Shown in pieces: positions 7,698 through 17,285 of a stretch of 64,000 bases of DNA. The notes under the pieces were generated by a model. That model was given only the letters and a program-made list of their open reading frames with translations. It was not told the origin of the DNA and searched no databases. Position 1 is the first letter of the stretch, and every line of letters begins with the position of its first letter. The translations under genes were made by a program, and so were the position numbers. The stretch is from Flavobacterium magnum (lineage in GTDB: Bacteria > Bacteroidota > Bacteroidia > Flavobacteriales > Flavobacteriaceae): positions 1,426,001 through 1,490,000 of the forward strand of contig NZ_CP028811.1 of assembly GCF_003055625.1 (NCBI RefSeq), in the 5' to 3' direction.

Positions 7698-9686
7698 ATG
7701 CGTTCAGGACTAGTGCCGTTTTTGTTATTGTTGGTGGCCTTATGCAACGGCCAGAAATCGGAATCGGCGAAGGTCACCATCAAAGACCTCGAGATGAGGC
7801 GGCATCCGGCAGACAGTACCGCGGCGGCGGCAGTACTTTACAACAAAGGCGTTACCAAATTCAATTACAGCGCGGAAAAAGGATTTACGGCGGAACACAT
7901 TTTCGAAATGCGCATCAAGATTTATAAGAAGGAAGGCCTTCAATACGCCAATTATGAAGTGCCGTATTATATCGGTTACGAAAACCTCAATCCGGATGTG
8001 CTCAATGTGACCGATGCCGTGACCTATAATATCGTAAACGGCAAGGTCGAAAAAACAAAAATCGGCAGCGAAGGAAAATTCACTGAGAAAGTCAATAAGA
8101 ACTGGAAAACGGTGACCATTACGTTGCCAAATGTGAAAGTCGGATCGATTATCGAATTCCGCTACACCCTCAAGAGTGAAGACTTGATGAGTTTCCCGAC
8201 ATTCGTGTTTCAACGGGATATTCCCGTCGATTATGTAGAATACCGGACGGAGATCCCGGTAACGTACGGGTACAAACCGGTCATTAAAGGACTTTTTAAA
8301 GGCATCGAATATAAGAGCGCTGTTGAGTCAAATTCCATCGGTTTCCGCAACGCGACCACGACACGAACGGACTATCTCGAATTCAACCAGGTCACGACAA
8401 CCTACATCGGCAAGAGCATCGCGGCCCTCAGGCCAGAGCCGTTGGTGGACAATGTCGAAAATTATCGCAGCGCCATCGACCATGAGCTCGAGGTCATCCG
8501 TGAGCGTGATGAACGCAACAACCAGGATTTTTCGAAGACCTGGGAGGGCGTCGCGCGCAAGATTTACAAAAGGGCGGAGTTTGGGAAACAGTTGGAACGC
8601 AACGACTATTTCGACGGAGAATTGCGGCAATTGCTCAACGGAGTGGAAGGCAACGATGAACGCGTCAAGGCCATTTTCGGCTATGTGAAGGCGAAAATGA
8701 ACTGGAACGGGGAATTTGGTTATCTGACTGATAAAGGCGTACAGAAAGCATGGGTTGACAGGACGGGCAACAGTGCGGAATTGAACTTTATCCTCACCGC
8801 GATGCTCAATGCCGCCGGGGTCACCGCCTATCCGGTTTTGGTCAGCACCGTGGGGCATGGCATTCCGGTGTACCCGAACCAGACAGGATTCAATTATGTT
8901 TTGACGGCCTGCAATTTTAATGGAAAGCAAACGCTGCTGGACGCCTGTACAAGGAAAGCGCCACCGGGAATCCTGCCGCTGTATGCCTTGAACTGGAACG
9001 GGAGGCTTATCGCCAGGGATGGGAATTCGGAGGAAATAAATATGCAGCCGCAGGCCTCTTCGAAAAACAATACTTCGATTGTGGCGACACTGGATGACAC
9101 CGGCCACCTCAAAGGGCAGGTCCGTGTGTACAAAACCGATTACGAAGCATTTGGTTACCGACAGCAATTTGGCGGAATGAACCAGGACCAGTATCTGGAA
9201 CGTCTTGAAAATGACCTGAACAAGATTGCTATAAGCCACTATTCGGTTGAAAATACGGAAGACCTCACGGAGCCTATTAAGGAAGCTTTCGATTTTACCT
9301 CAGACGGCCTGGCGGAAATCATCGGGGATCGGATGTACCTGAGCCCTTCCTTATTTTTACAGCAACCCAAAAATATCTTTACCGGCGATGAGCGTCAGCT
9401 GCCCGTGTTTTTTGGCTACCCGAAACAATCTAAAATTGTAGTCACCTTAGAAATTCCCAAAGGATATAGTGTAGAATCGATACCTTTGCCGATGTCTGTG
9501 GCAACGCCTGAAAATGTAGCCGCCTTCCGTTACGAAGTCAAATCATTGGGGAATAAAATCCAGGTTTCCATCAGCAGCGAAGTCAATAAGATGCTGGTCT
9601 CCCAGGATTTTTATCCGGTGCTGAAGGATTTTTTCCAAAAGCTGACCGACAAACGCAACGAAAAATTGGTTTTAAAAAAGCTGTAA
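7698..9686 (+). CDS. DUF3857/transglutaminase-like protein, catalytic Cys and His lost (second copy)
   Basis: 662 residues with a signal peptide (about 1-18). It is clearly a closer relative of the 5673-7694 product than of the first copy: both begin their mature part with a VxxxEL/DLExRxHPADS-like segment and end in a DFFQKxxDKxNEKxVxKK tail. The Cys position reads DRTGN (Asn358) and the His position FNYVLT, while LLDACT keeps the Asp. It is predicted non-catalytic. Gaps of 3 nt upstream and 1 nt downstream place it in the same operon. Confidence 0.82.
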   Translation: MRSGLVPFLLLLVALCNGQKSESAKVTIKDLEMRRHPADSTAAAAVLYNKGVTKFNYSAEKGFTAEHIFEMRIKIYKKEGLQYANYEVPYYIGYENLNPDVLNVTDAVTYNIVNGKVEKTKIGSEGKFTEKVNKNWKTVTITLPNVKVGSIIEFRYTLKSEDLMSFPTFVFQRDIPVDYVEYRTEIPVTYGYKPVIKGLFKGIEYKSAVESNSIGFRNATTTRTDYLEFNQVTTTYIGKSIAALRPEPLVDNVENYRSAIDHELEVIRERDERNNQDFSKTWEGVARKIYKRAEFGKQLERNDYFDGELRQLLNGVEGNDERVKAIFGYVKAKMNWNGEFGYLTDKGVQKAWVDRTGNSAELNFILTAMLNAAGVTAYPVLVSTVGHGIPVYPNQTGFNYVLTACNFNGKQTLLDACTRKAPPGILPLYALNWNGRLIARDGNSEEINMQPQASSKNNTSIVATLDDTGHLKGQVRVYKTDYEAFGYRQQFGGMNQDQYLERLENDLNKIAISHYSVENTEDLTEPIKEAFDFTSDGLAEIIGDRMYLSPSLFLQQPKNIFTGDERQLPVFFGYPKQSKIVVTLEIPKGYSVESIPLPMSVATPENVAAFRYEVKSLGNKIQVSISSEVNKMLVSQDFYPVLKDFFQKLTDKRNEKLVLKKL

Positions 9687-9687
9687 T

Positions 9688-10014
9688 ATGAATCTCAAGA
9701 ATGCCCAACTCGACGTCGACAACTGGATTAAGGAACACGGTGTCCGTTATTTTAACGAATTGACCAATATGGCCCAGCTGACTGAAGAAGTGGGCGAGGT
9801 GGCCCGCATCATCGCCCGACGCTACGGAGAACAATCTGAGAAGGAAAGTGATAAAAATAAAGACCTGGGTGAAGAACTGGCTGACGTGGTTTTCGTAGTT
9901 TTGTGTCTGGCAAATCAAACCGGTATTGACCTTCAGGCAGCTTTCGATAAGAAAATGGACCTCAAGTCGCGCCGCGACCATGACCGCCATCACAATAACG
10001 ATAAACTGAAATAA
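9688..10014 (+). CDS. MazG-like nucleotide pyrophosphohydrolase
   Basis: 108 residues, an all-helical MazG/dUTPase-superfamily single domain that hydrolyses nucleoside triphosphates to monophosphates and pyrophosphate. The metal-binding acidic motifs are EEVGE (33-37) and EELAD (62-66). The C-terminus is charged and ends RRDHDRHHNND, common in this family. It begins 1 nt after the third transglutaminase-like gene and precedes aroA by 21 nt. The physiological nucleotide is not shown by the sequence. Confidence 0.88.
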   Translation: MNLKNAQLDVDNWIKEHGVRYFNELTNMAQLTEEVGEVARIIARRYGEQSEKESDKNKDLGEELADVVFVVLCLANQTGIDLQAAFDKKMDLKSRRDHDRHHNNDKLK

Positions 10015-10035
10015 TGCCCGTCAGGGCGGTAAGAT

Positions 10036-11262
10036 ATGGACATCGCGCTTCGCCCGCAGGTTATTTTCGACGGATTGCACTTTAAGCTCACGGGCAGCAA
10101 ATCGGAGACGAATCGGTTGCTGCTGTTGCAGGCGCTGTTTCCGGGCATCCAACTTGACAATGCCTCAGATTCCGATGATTCGGCGGTAATGATCAAAGCA
10201 CTTTCGCAAACGGCATCCACAATCGACGTGCATCATGCCGGCACCGCAATGCGTTTCCTTACGGCTTTTTTTGCTGCCAAAGAAGGCGCGACAGTTACCG
10301 TTACAGGATCTTCACGTATGCAGGAACGCCCGATCAGCATCCTGGTCGAAGCACTCAGGTCAATTGGCGCTGACATCACTTACCAATCAAACGAAGGCTT
10401 TCCGCCGTTGCTGATCAAAGGGAAGACACTCAGCGGCGGTGCGGTATCTATGCATGGAAATGTAAGCAGCCAGTATATTTCGGCCTTACTGCTCATTGCC
10501 CCGAAACTGGAACAGGGTATCACGATCAAATTGCACGGCGAGATCACTTCAATGCCTTATATTAAAATGACACTTGCCTTATTGGAGCGTATCGGGGTGA
10601 AAACCTCATTTACAGGTCATGTTATCCAAGTATTTCCGCATGCGGGAGAGTCTATTGCGGGAACCCTTGCCGTCGAATCGGACTGGTCTTCTGCTTCCTA
10701 TTTTTATTCAATCATCGCGCTGGCATCGGCCGGGACTTCGGTATCGCTGTCTGCCTACAGGCAAAACAGCCTGCAGGGCGACGCGGCGCTCGCAGCAATT
10801 TACAGCCTGTTGGGTGTCGACACCATATATTCGGGTAACACCATCACGCTGCAAAAAAGGCAATCGGATTTGACACTGTTGCGCCTGAATCTCGCCGATA
10901 CGCCAGACCTTGCCCAGACGATTGCCGTCAGCTGTTTCGGCCTCAGAATCCCTTGTGAACTCACCGGGCTGCATACCCTTAAGATAAAAGAAACGGACCG
11001 GTTGCAGGCACTGGAAAATGAACTCGGCAAATTGGGCGCAGCCGTTTCCGTCACCAGTGACAGCCTGAGTTTGAAAGCCGCCGAAATCCTACGGGACAAT
11101 GTGATAATCAACACCTACAGCGACCACCGTATGGCGATGGCCTTTGCGCCACTGGCGGTAAAAGTTCCGATCACTATTCAAGATGCTGGGGTGGTTTCCA
11201 AGTCGTATCCGGGGTTTTGGGACGATCTGGAGCGGCTGGGTTTTCATGTCGCCCGATTGTAA
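10036..11262 (+). CDS. aroA: 3-phosphoshikimate 1-carboxyvinyltransferase (EPSP synthase)
   Basis: 408 residues. It joins shikimate 3-phosphate and PEP to EPSP in aromatic synthesis. Visible signatures are the N-terminal GSKSETNR with the substrate Lys22, HAGTAMRFLTA (67-77) corresponding to the usual NAGTAxRFL, and KETDRL with YSDHRMAMA in the C-terminal half. It closes the operon behind the transglutaminase-like genes, an unusual partner set for a shikimate enzyme. The family is typically 420-440 residues, so this is a compact Bacteroidota form. Confidence 0.95.
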   Translation: MDIALRPQVIFDGLHFKLTGSKSETNRLLLLQALFPGIQLDNASDSDDSAVMIKALSQTASTIDVHHAGTAMRFLTAFFAAKEGATVTVTGSSRMQERPISILVEALRSIGADITYQSNEGFPPLLIKGKTLSGGAVSMHGNVSSQYISALLLIAPKLEQGITIKLHGEITSMPYIKMTLALLERIGVKTSFTGHVIQVFPHAGESIAGTLAVESDWSSASYFYSIIALASAGTSVSLSAYRQNSLQGDAALAAIYSLLGVDTIYSGNTITLQKRQSDLTLLRLNLADTPDLAQTIAVSCFGLRIPCELTGLHTLKIKETDRLQALENELGKLGAAVSVTSDSLSLKAAEILRDNVIINTYSDHRMAMAFAPLAVKVPITIQDAGVVSKSYPGFWDDLERLGFHVARL

Positions 11263-11339
11263 AATGCAATGTTCACGGGCGTTCCGGCTTCATACGGTTT
11301 GCGGTTTACCACTTTGCAGCCAAATAAACGCCAAAAGAC

Positions 11340-11371
11340 TTGACAACGCCTGTCCGGCAATCGTATATTTG
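11340..11371 (+). promoter_or_regulatory. Promoter of queA
   Basis: TTG (11340-11342), 21-nt spacer, TATATTTG (11364-11371); ATG follows at 11393. Confidence 0.75.
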
Positions 11372-11392
11372 CGGACTAAATAAAAAGCCCGA

Positions 11393-12442
11393 ATGAAATT
11401 ATCGCACTTCAACTTCAACTTACCCAAAGAGCTATTAGCAGAATTTCCAGCCGAAAACCGTGACGAATCCCGCCTGATGGTGGTGAACCGTAAAGATAAG
11501 ACCATTGAGCATAAGATGTTTAAGGACATCATCGATTACTTTGATGAAGGGGATGTGATGATCCTGAACAATACCAAAGTTTTTCCGGCCCGCCTTTATG
11601 GCAATAAGGAGAAAACCGGTGCGCGCATCGAGGTATTTTTGCTGCGCGAACTCAATGCCGAGCAGCGTCTGTGGGACGTGCTGGTGGACCCTGCAAGAAA
11701 AATCCGTATCGGGAATAAGTTATATTTCGGTGACGATGATTCTCTCGTGGCTGAGGTTATTGACAATACCACGTCGAGAGGCCGTACCCTGCGTTTCCTT
11801 TATGACGGCTCTTATGAGGAATTCCGCAACAAGCTGACCGAACTTGGCGAAACCCCAATCCCGAAATACATCAACCGAGAGGTTGTTCCGGAAGATGCGG
11901 AGCGCTACCAGACCATTTACGCCAAGGAAGAAGGTGCCGTGGCAGCGCCTACAGCCGGCCTGCATTTTTCTAAGCATCTGCTGAAAAGGCTTGAAATTAA
12001 AGGCGTTAATTTTGCCGAAGTGACGCTTCACGTGGGCCTTGGCACATTTAACCCCGTGGAAGTAGAGGACCTGTCAAAACACAAAATGGACTCCGAAGAG
12101 TTGAAAATCACGCAGGAAGCCTGTGATATCGTCAACGAGGCGAAAGCCAACAGGAAGCGCGTGTGCGCCATCGGAACCACTTCAATGCGTGCCATTGAAA
12201 GTTCGGTTTCGTCAGCGAAAATGTTGAATCCTTACGACGGGTGGACCAATAAGTTCATTTTCCCGCCGCACGATTTCAGTATTGCCGATTGCATGGTGAC
12301 CAATTTCCATACGCCAAAATCTACCTTACTAATGATGATTTCCGCATTTACAGGTCACGACCTGATGAAAAAAGCGTATGAAGAGGCGATAAAGGAGGAA
12401 TATAAATTTTACTCTTACGGTGATGCGATGCTGATCCTGTAA
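11393..12442 (+). CDS. queA: S-adenosylmethionine:tRNA ribosyltransferase-isomerase
   Basis: 349 residues, full length. It transfers and isomerises the ribose of SAM onto 7-aminomethyl-7-deazaguanine in tRNA to give epoxyqueuosine. Family signatures are visible: [13 protein letters not shown] near the start, [22 protein letters not shown] in the first third, [10 protein letters not shown] and [11 protein letters not shown] in the middle and [12 protein letters not shown] near the end. It has its own promoter and terminator. queE of the same pathway lies 12 kb away. Confidence 0.97.
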   Translation: MKLSHFNFNLPKELLAEFPAENRDESRLMVVNRKDKTIEHKMFKDIIDYFDEGDVMILNNTKVFPARLYGNKEKTGARIEVFLLRELNAEQRLWDVLVDPARKIRIGNKLYFGDDDSLVAEVIDNTTSRGRTLRFLYDGSYEEFRNKLTELGETPIPKYINREVVPEDAERYQTIYAKEEGAVAAPTAGLHFSKHLLKRLEIKGVNFAEVTLHVGLGTFNPVEVEDLSKHKMDSEELKITQEACDIVNEAKANRKRVCAIGTTSMRAIESSVSSAKMLNPYDGWTNKFIFPPHDFSIADCMVTNFHTPKSTLLMMISAFTGHDLMKKAYEEAIKEEYKFYSYGDAMLIL

Positions 12443-12463
12443 CATAAAAGTGAAGAAGAAAAT

Positions 12464-12492
12464 ATCCCGTTCGAAAGATCGGGATTTTTTTT
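12464..12492 (+). terminator. Intrinsic terminator after queA
   Basis: ATCCCG (12464-12469) pairs with CGGGAT (12480-12485), followed by a run of T residues to 12492. Confidence 0.8.
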
Positions 12493-12668
12493 GCCGTGCT
12501 GTTTTCAGGACAGCTGCCTGAGGTCCGGACATGGATTGACGCAAGACTAACGATGCCGGTTTGGATCTTTATGTGATCCGGGTTACTGATTAATTTCTGC
12601 GACAATCGGAAATTATCCCTTGCCAATTATCAATTATCGATTAAATTTACGCCTCAAACAAAAACACC

Positions 12669-13943
12669 ATGACCTTCCAGAACACCCGCGAATTCGCACG
12701 GCAGCTCGATGCCGATGATCCTTTAGCAAAATACCGTGACGAGTTTATCTTCCCGAAAGTTAATGGCAGACAGGTCATTTATTTTACCGGGAACTCCCTC
12801 GGACTGCAGCCGAAACGGACAAAGGCATACGTGGACGAAGTCATGAACGATTGGGCAAACCTTGCCGTTGAAGGTCATTTTTATGCCGAAAAGCCATGGT
12901 GGGATTACCACGAACGTTTTGCCGGGCCGTTGGGTAAGATTGTCGGCGCCAAGCCAACTGAAGTCACGGTCATGAATACGCTGACGGTCAACCTGCACCT
13001 GCTGATGGTTTCGTTCTATAAGCCTGAAGTTAAAAGGTGCAAGATACTCTGTGAAGCCAAGGCTTTTCCGAGCGACCAGTACATGATCCAGAGCCAGGTG
13101 AAGTTCCATGGTTATGATCCAAATGATGCCATTGTAGAAATCCACCGCCGCGAAGGCGAACACAACATCCGCCTTGAGGACATCCTTTCAAAAATCGAAG
13201 AAGTCGGTGATGAACTGGCGCTCGTGCTGATTGGTGGTGTAAACTATTACACCGGACAGGTTTTCGATATCAAAAAAATCACTGAAGCGGGACACCGCGC
13301 CGGAGCGGTTGTGGGTTGGGACCTCGCGCATGCCGCCGGCAACATCAAACTTGAATTGCACGACTGGAATGTCGATTTTGCCGCATGGTGCAGTTACAAG
13401 TATATGAATTCCGGGCCTGGAAATGCATCCGGCTGTTTCATCCATGAAAAGCACCATTCCGACAAAAAGCTGAATCGTTTTGCAGGCTGGTGGGGACACA
13501 ATAAGGAAAGGCGTTTTAAGATGGAGCCTGATTTCGATCCGGTACAGGGTGCTGACGGCTGGCAGGTGAGCAACCTTCCGATATTGTCACTGGCGCCGTA
13601 CCTTGCATCAGTTGAGATGTTTGCAGAAGTTGGGATGGAAGCACTTATAGGAAAACGCGATAACATCACGGGCTACCTTGAGTTTATCCTGTCAGAAATC
13701 GACAAAGAAGTGGAAAGCACTTTTGAGATCATTACGCCATCAAATCCTTCCGAAAGGGCATCCCAGCTTTCGGTATTCCTTCACGGCGAGGGTCGCCCGT
13801 TATTCGATTACCTGATGAAAAACGGTGTGATTACGGATTGGCGCGAGCCGAACGTCATTCGCCTGGCACCAGTGCCTTTGTATTGTTCCTACGAAGACAT
13901 GTACGATTTTGGCCAGATACTGAAGAAAGGGATTCTCGGATAA
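12669..13943 (+). CDS. kynU: Kynureninase
   Basis: 424-residue PLP enzyme that cleaves kynurenine or 3-hydroxykynurenine to (3-hydroxy)anthranilate and alanine. The PLP lysine is Lys244 in CSYKYMNSGPG, and FTGNSLGLQP near residue 40 and GWDLAHAAGN before the lysine are family signatures. Only a weak -7-like sequence (TAAATTTA) precedes the gene. Kynurenine monooxygenase lies 2 kb downstream, so 3-hydroxykynurenine is the likely substrate. Confidence 0.96.
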   Translation: MTFQNTREFARQLDADDPLAKYRDEFIFPKVNGRQVIYFTGNSLGLQPKRTKAYVDEVMNDWANLAVEGHFYAEKPWWDYHERFAGPLGKIVGAKPTEVTVMNTLTVNLHLLMVSFYKPEVKRCKILCEAKAFPSDQYMIQSQVKFHGYDPNDAIVEIHRREGEHNIRLEDILSKIEEVGDELALVLIGGVNYYTGQVFDIKKITEAGHRAGAVVGWDLAHAAGNIKLELHDWNVDFAAWCSYKYMNSGPGNASGCFIHEKHHSDKKLNRFAGWWGHNKERRFKMEPDFDPVQGADGWQVSNLPILSLAPYLASVEMFAEVGMEALIGKRDNITGYLEFILSEIDKEVESTFEIITPSNPSERASQLSVFLHGEGRPLFDYLMKNGVITDWREPNVIRLAPVPLYCSYEDMYDFGQILKKGILG

Positions 13944-13956
13944 TCTATTTGAAAAT

Positions 13957-13984
13957 AAAAAAGCCTGAAGTAATTCAGGCTTTT
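13957..13984. terminator. Bidirectional terminator between kynU and the T9SS type A gene
   Basis: GCCTGAA (13963-13969) pairs with TTCAGGC (13974-13980), flanked by six A on the left and four T on the right, so it can stop both converging transcripts. Confidence 0.85.
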
Positions 13985-14003
13985 CATTTTTAACGCGGTT
14001 GTG

Positions 14004-15671
14004 TTAGTTCTTGATTACATTCAATGACTTCACGCCGGATGCGGTTTGAGCTTTGACAATGTAGGTGCCTTTGGCAAGATTTGAAGTGTCCAATGTTATT
14101 TCTTTGGCCCCTGTTCCGGGCTTATGCTTGATTTCCTGACCGAGCATGTTATACAGCATTACTTCGGATAAGGCTTCTTTAGCGGAAACGGTCAATACAT
14201 TTTGCACAGGATTAGGGTACGCGGAAAATACATCAACATCCGCGGTCTCAGTATTCAGAAGCGGCTCGTACGTGATGGTCACTTTAAAAGTGTCGCCAAC
14301 AACGCGGTTCCACGTTGGGTTGCAGTCGGTCCCGCCATAGGTTCTCCAGGCACGCAATTCGAATTCGACTGTCCCGGTCAGGTCATTGGCGATGCTGAGT
14401 CCATCCCTGAAATACTCCTGGATTCCGCCGGAACTGCCGGTTCCTTGCGAAATACTGTCTTCCTTCAGGCCGCTGGTGTTGCAGACCAGTATAGAACGCT
14501 GCTCTGATTTCCATCCGTTGCTGGCCGTTTCCATATCGTAGGCCACCGCGGTTGACGTAATTTTGTAACCGGCAGGCACCTCTACAGACAATAGACCGGG
14601 GCAGGTATTTTCAGATTCGGTCGTGATACTGGCCGCATCGATGTACGATGTGTTGATATCGCCATTAGGATTGGTGGTTTCCTGTTGTCCCGTAGTAAAC
14701 TCAACCAATTGCCATGTTCCTTTATCTGAAGCGCTGCAATTGGCACGGACCCAGAAATAATAATGCTGCCCGATGCCAAGCCCCGATAAGGATACGTAGG
14801 TCGTCGATGCATTTACGTTGCCGCTGGGGTTCTGCATGTCGGAAGGCTCAGTAGGGTCAGTTGAATAATAATAATCATATCCGGATGCCGGCGCGATTGG
14901 AGACGGCGTCCACGAAATGCCTGCGCCGTCAGCGGTGCTCGAAACAAAAAACTCGGTCGGGCTGGGGCAGCTGCCGAGCACATGGGCGCTCACAGCAAAA
15001 ATGTTTACGATCCCCTGTGCTGATGAGGTTTTGGTAAAATCCATGCTGCTTATCAGTTTGCCTTGGTTTTCGGGCAATATGGCAACCTCGACCTGATACA
15101 GTCTTGGGTTTCCCGCAGGGTTTTCTATAACATCGTTAACACGGTTCACACGGCCAAATCCGGATGTGATGACGGGCAATGCATTGCTGTAAAACCAGTC
15201 AGGGACGACTACAGGCGTGATTTCCTGGGAGGTTCCGTCAGAGAAGTAGATGTTCCCGATAATGGTTCCCTGTCCGCTGCCGGTACAGGCCATAATATAG
15301 AGTGTGGTCGCCATCACGGGATTCGAAAACGTCAGCGAACCGACTTCATCCTGGCTCTCAATCCTTAAGGAGTTGTTTTCATAGTAAGGCGCAAGTTGGT
15401 ATGTCAATCCGGATATCGTAGTGCTTTCGATGAGTCCCGAAACCGGCAAGGCGTATGCCGGGGGCGTGTCGCCGTCGTTGGCCTGAAAATCGGCACTCAT
15501 AAAATTAAAATCGGCTGCATCCACGGCGATGCTGGTTGACACTGCCGACGGGTTCAGTCCATCAGCGATGACATCGGCAGTAAATCCCGAACTTACCTGC
15601 AACGGGGTGTAATCCTGGGCATACAGGCCGGATAACGGAATCAATAGTAAAAAGAGTAATTGTTTTTTCAT
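14004..15671 (-). CDS. Secreted surface protein with fibronectin III-like and T9SS type A sorting domains
   Basis: 555 residues. A signal peptide (1-18, LYAQ) leads into a long beta-rich region. A fibronectin type III-like domain lies at about 235-325 (SPTEFFVSSTADGAGISWTPS onwards), and a C-terminal T9SS type A sorting domain occupies about the last 80 residues, with AYPNPVQNVLTV, YNMLGQEI and LAKGTYIVKAQT. The sorting domain directs passage through the type IX system and cell-surface anchoring or release. No catalytic motif was recognised; adhesion or binding is likely but unproven. It sits between kynU and the monooxygenase gene on the opposite strand. Confidence 0.88.
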   Translation of the reverse strand: MKKQLLFLLLIPLSGLYAQDYTPLQVSSGFTADVIADGLNPSAVSTSIAVDAADFNFMSADFQANDGDTPPAYALPVSGLIESTTISGLTYQLAPYYENNSLRIESQDEVGSLTFSNPVMATTLYIMACTGSGQGTIIGNIYFSDGTSQEITPVVVPDWFYSNALPVITSGFGRVNRVNDVIENPAGNPRLYQVEVAILPENQGKLISSMDFTKTSSAQGIVNIFAVSAHVLGSCPSPTEFFVSSTADGAGISWTPSPIAPASGYDYYYSTDPTEPSDMQNPSGNVNASTTYVSLSGLGIGQHYYFWVRANCSASDKGTWQLVEFTTGQQETTNPNGDINTSYIDAASITTESENTCPGLLSVEVPAGYKITSTAVAYDMETASNGWKSEQRSILVCNTSGLKEDSISQGTGSSGGIQEYFRDGLSIANDLTGTVEFELRAWRTYGGTDCNPTWNRVVGDTFKVTITYEPLLNTETADVDVFSAYPNPVQNVLTVSAKEALSEVMLYNMLGQEIKHKPGTGAKEITLDTSNLAKGTYIVKAQTASGVKSLNVIKN

Positions 15672-15914
15672 TTTGAATCATTTAGGTTGGTTACATTCTT
15701 TCGCTTTTAAAAATAATCCATTTTATAATACAATTTTAAAATCTGGATTTTTTTAATAAATAAGCGGAAAAAGATTACAGATTTAACAAAATTGCTGTTT
15801 TCAGTGTCAGCTAGGTAGCGAAATTTCACCATTGTAGGTAAATGGCTTTCATGCTAAACTAACTGAGCAGTAATAATTGAAAGATTTTTCACGCTGTTTG
15901 TGGTCATTATTATG

Positions 15915-15922
15915 TAATTTTG
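15915..15922 (+). promoter_or_regulatory. -7 box of the kynurenine monooxygenase gene
   Basis: TAATTTTG fits TAnnTTTG and lies 22 nt before the ATG at 15945. The only nearby TTTG (15897-15900) is 14 nt upstream, closer than usual. Confidence 0.45.
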
Positions 15923-15944
15923 TAATGTATTTTACCAATTCCTG

Positions 15945-17285
15945 ATGCAGAATCCCCTTAAAATTGCTGTTGTAGGCTCCGGACTCGTGGGGTCGCTTTT
16001 GGCAATTTATCTCAGGAAGGAGGGGCATACCGTGCATGTTTTTGACCGCAGCCCGGACATCCGGAAAATCCAGTTTTCAGGTCGGTCAATTAACCTGGCC
16101 ATGTCACACCGCGGATGGAAGGCACTGGATACTGTGGGTATTGGTGACGAAGTCCGGCAGATTTCAATTCCTATGGACAAGCGCGCCATACACGTCAAGG
16201 ACAGGATCAGCTTCCAAAATTACGGACGAGAAGGAGAAAGCATCTATTCTATTTCCCGGGGAACGCTGAACAGGAAAATGATTGACCTTGCCGAACGTGC
16301 CGGAGCCGAATTTTTCTTTGAGCAGCGCATCTGGGATGTCACTTTGTCTGACGCCACGCTGCACATTGGAGAGACGGAACGGGGCGAATGGAAGGACCTG
16401 AAATACGACATGGTTTTCGGTGCCGACGGTGCTTTTTCAAGGATACGCCATAGGATGCAGCGCCAGAGCATGTTCAACTACTCGCAGGAATTCCTCAATA
16501 CCGGTTATAAGGAGCTCAATATTCCGGCGAACGCCGATGGCTCCCATAAACTTGATAAAAATTCTTTTCACATCTGGCCAAGGGGCGAGTACATGCTCAT
16601 CGCGTTGCCTAACCTCGACGGCAGCTTTACCTGCACGCTGTTCATGCCGTTTGAAGGTGAAAACTCCTTTGAAAAGCTGACTTCCCATGCTGAGGTCGTT
16701 GCATTCTTCGAGAAAAACTTCCCGGATTCGATTGACGTGATTCCTGAACTTGCTGAAGACTTTTTCAAAAACCCCACGAGTACCCTGGTAACAATGAAGT
16801 GTTATCCCTGGACGTATGACGACAAGATTGCGCTCGTCGGAGATGCGTGCCACGCGATTGTGCCGTTTTATGGGCAGGGCATGAATGCGGGTTTTGAAGA
16901 TATTTCGGTGTTGTATGAAATGATGCAGGCATACGGCGATGACTGGAAAAAGGTATTTGCAGAATACCAGAAATCGCGCAAACCAAATGCCGATGCGATA
17001 GCGGAGTTGTCGTACCGCAATTTTATGGAAATGAGTTCCAAAACCGCTGACGAGCGTTTTCTGCTTCAGAAAAAAATCGAAAAACGCTTCTCAGAAAAAT
17101 ACCCGGACAAATGGCTGCCGTTGTACAGTCGCGTGACCTTCAGTCACAGGCCCTACACTGAAGCGCTGGCACTTGGAGACCGGCAGAAAGCCATCATGGA
17201 TAAAGTCATGCAGCTTCCGGACATCGAACGCATCTGGGATTCAGCAACTGTTGAAAACGAAATCCTATCGCTTTTAAAATCCTGA
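15945..17285 (+). CDS. kmo: Kynurenine 3-monooxygenase
   Basis: 446-residue FAD enzyme hydroxylating L-kynurenine to 3-hydroxykynurenine. It has the N-terminal Rossmann motif VGSGLVGS (about 10-17), the substrate-region segment SGRSINLAMSHRG, and the second FAD motif GDACHAIVPFYGQGMNAGFED near residue 300. A hydrophobic C-terminal anchor of the animal enzyme is absent, as in bacterial forms. Its stop codon abuts that of the convergent cupin gene. With kynU it completes conversion of kynurenine to 3-hydroxyanthranilate; the next enzyme is not in the window. Confidence 0.95.
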   Translation: MQNPLKIAVVGSGLVGSLLAIYLRKEGHTVHVFDRSPDIRKIQFSGRSINLAMSHRGWKALDTVGIGDEVRQISIPMDKRAIHVKDRISFQNYGREGESIYSISRGTLNRKMIDLAERAGAEFFFEQRIWDVTLSDATLHIGETERGEWKDLKYDMVFGADGAFSRIRHRMQRQSMFNYSQEFLNTGYKELNIPANADGSHKLDKNSFHIWPRGEYMLIALPNLDGSFTCTLFMPFEGENSFEKLTSHAEVVAFFEKNFPDSIDVIPELAEDFFKNPTSTLVTMKCYPWTYDDKIALVGDACHAIVPFYGQGMNAGFEDISVLYEMMQAYGDDWKKVFAEYQKSRKPNADAIAELSYRNFMEMSSKTADERFLLQKKIEKRFSEKYPDKWLPLYSRVTFSHRPYTEALALGDRQKAIMDKVMQLPDIERIWDSATVENEILSLLKS

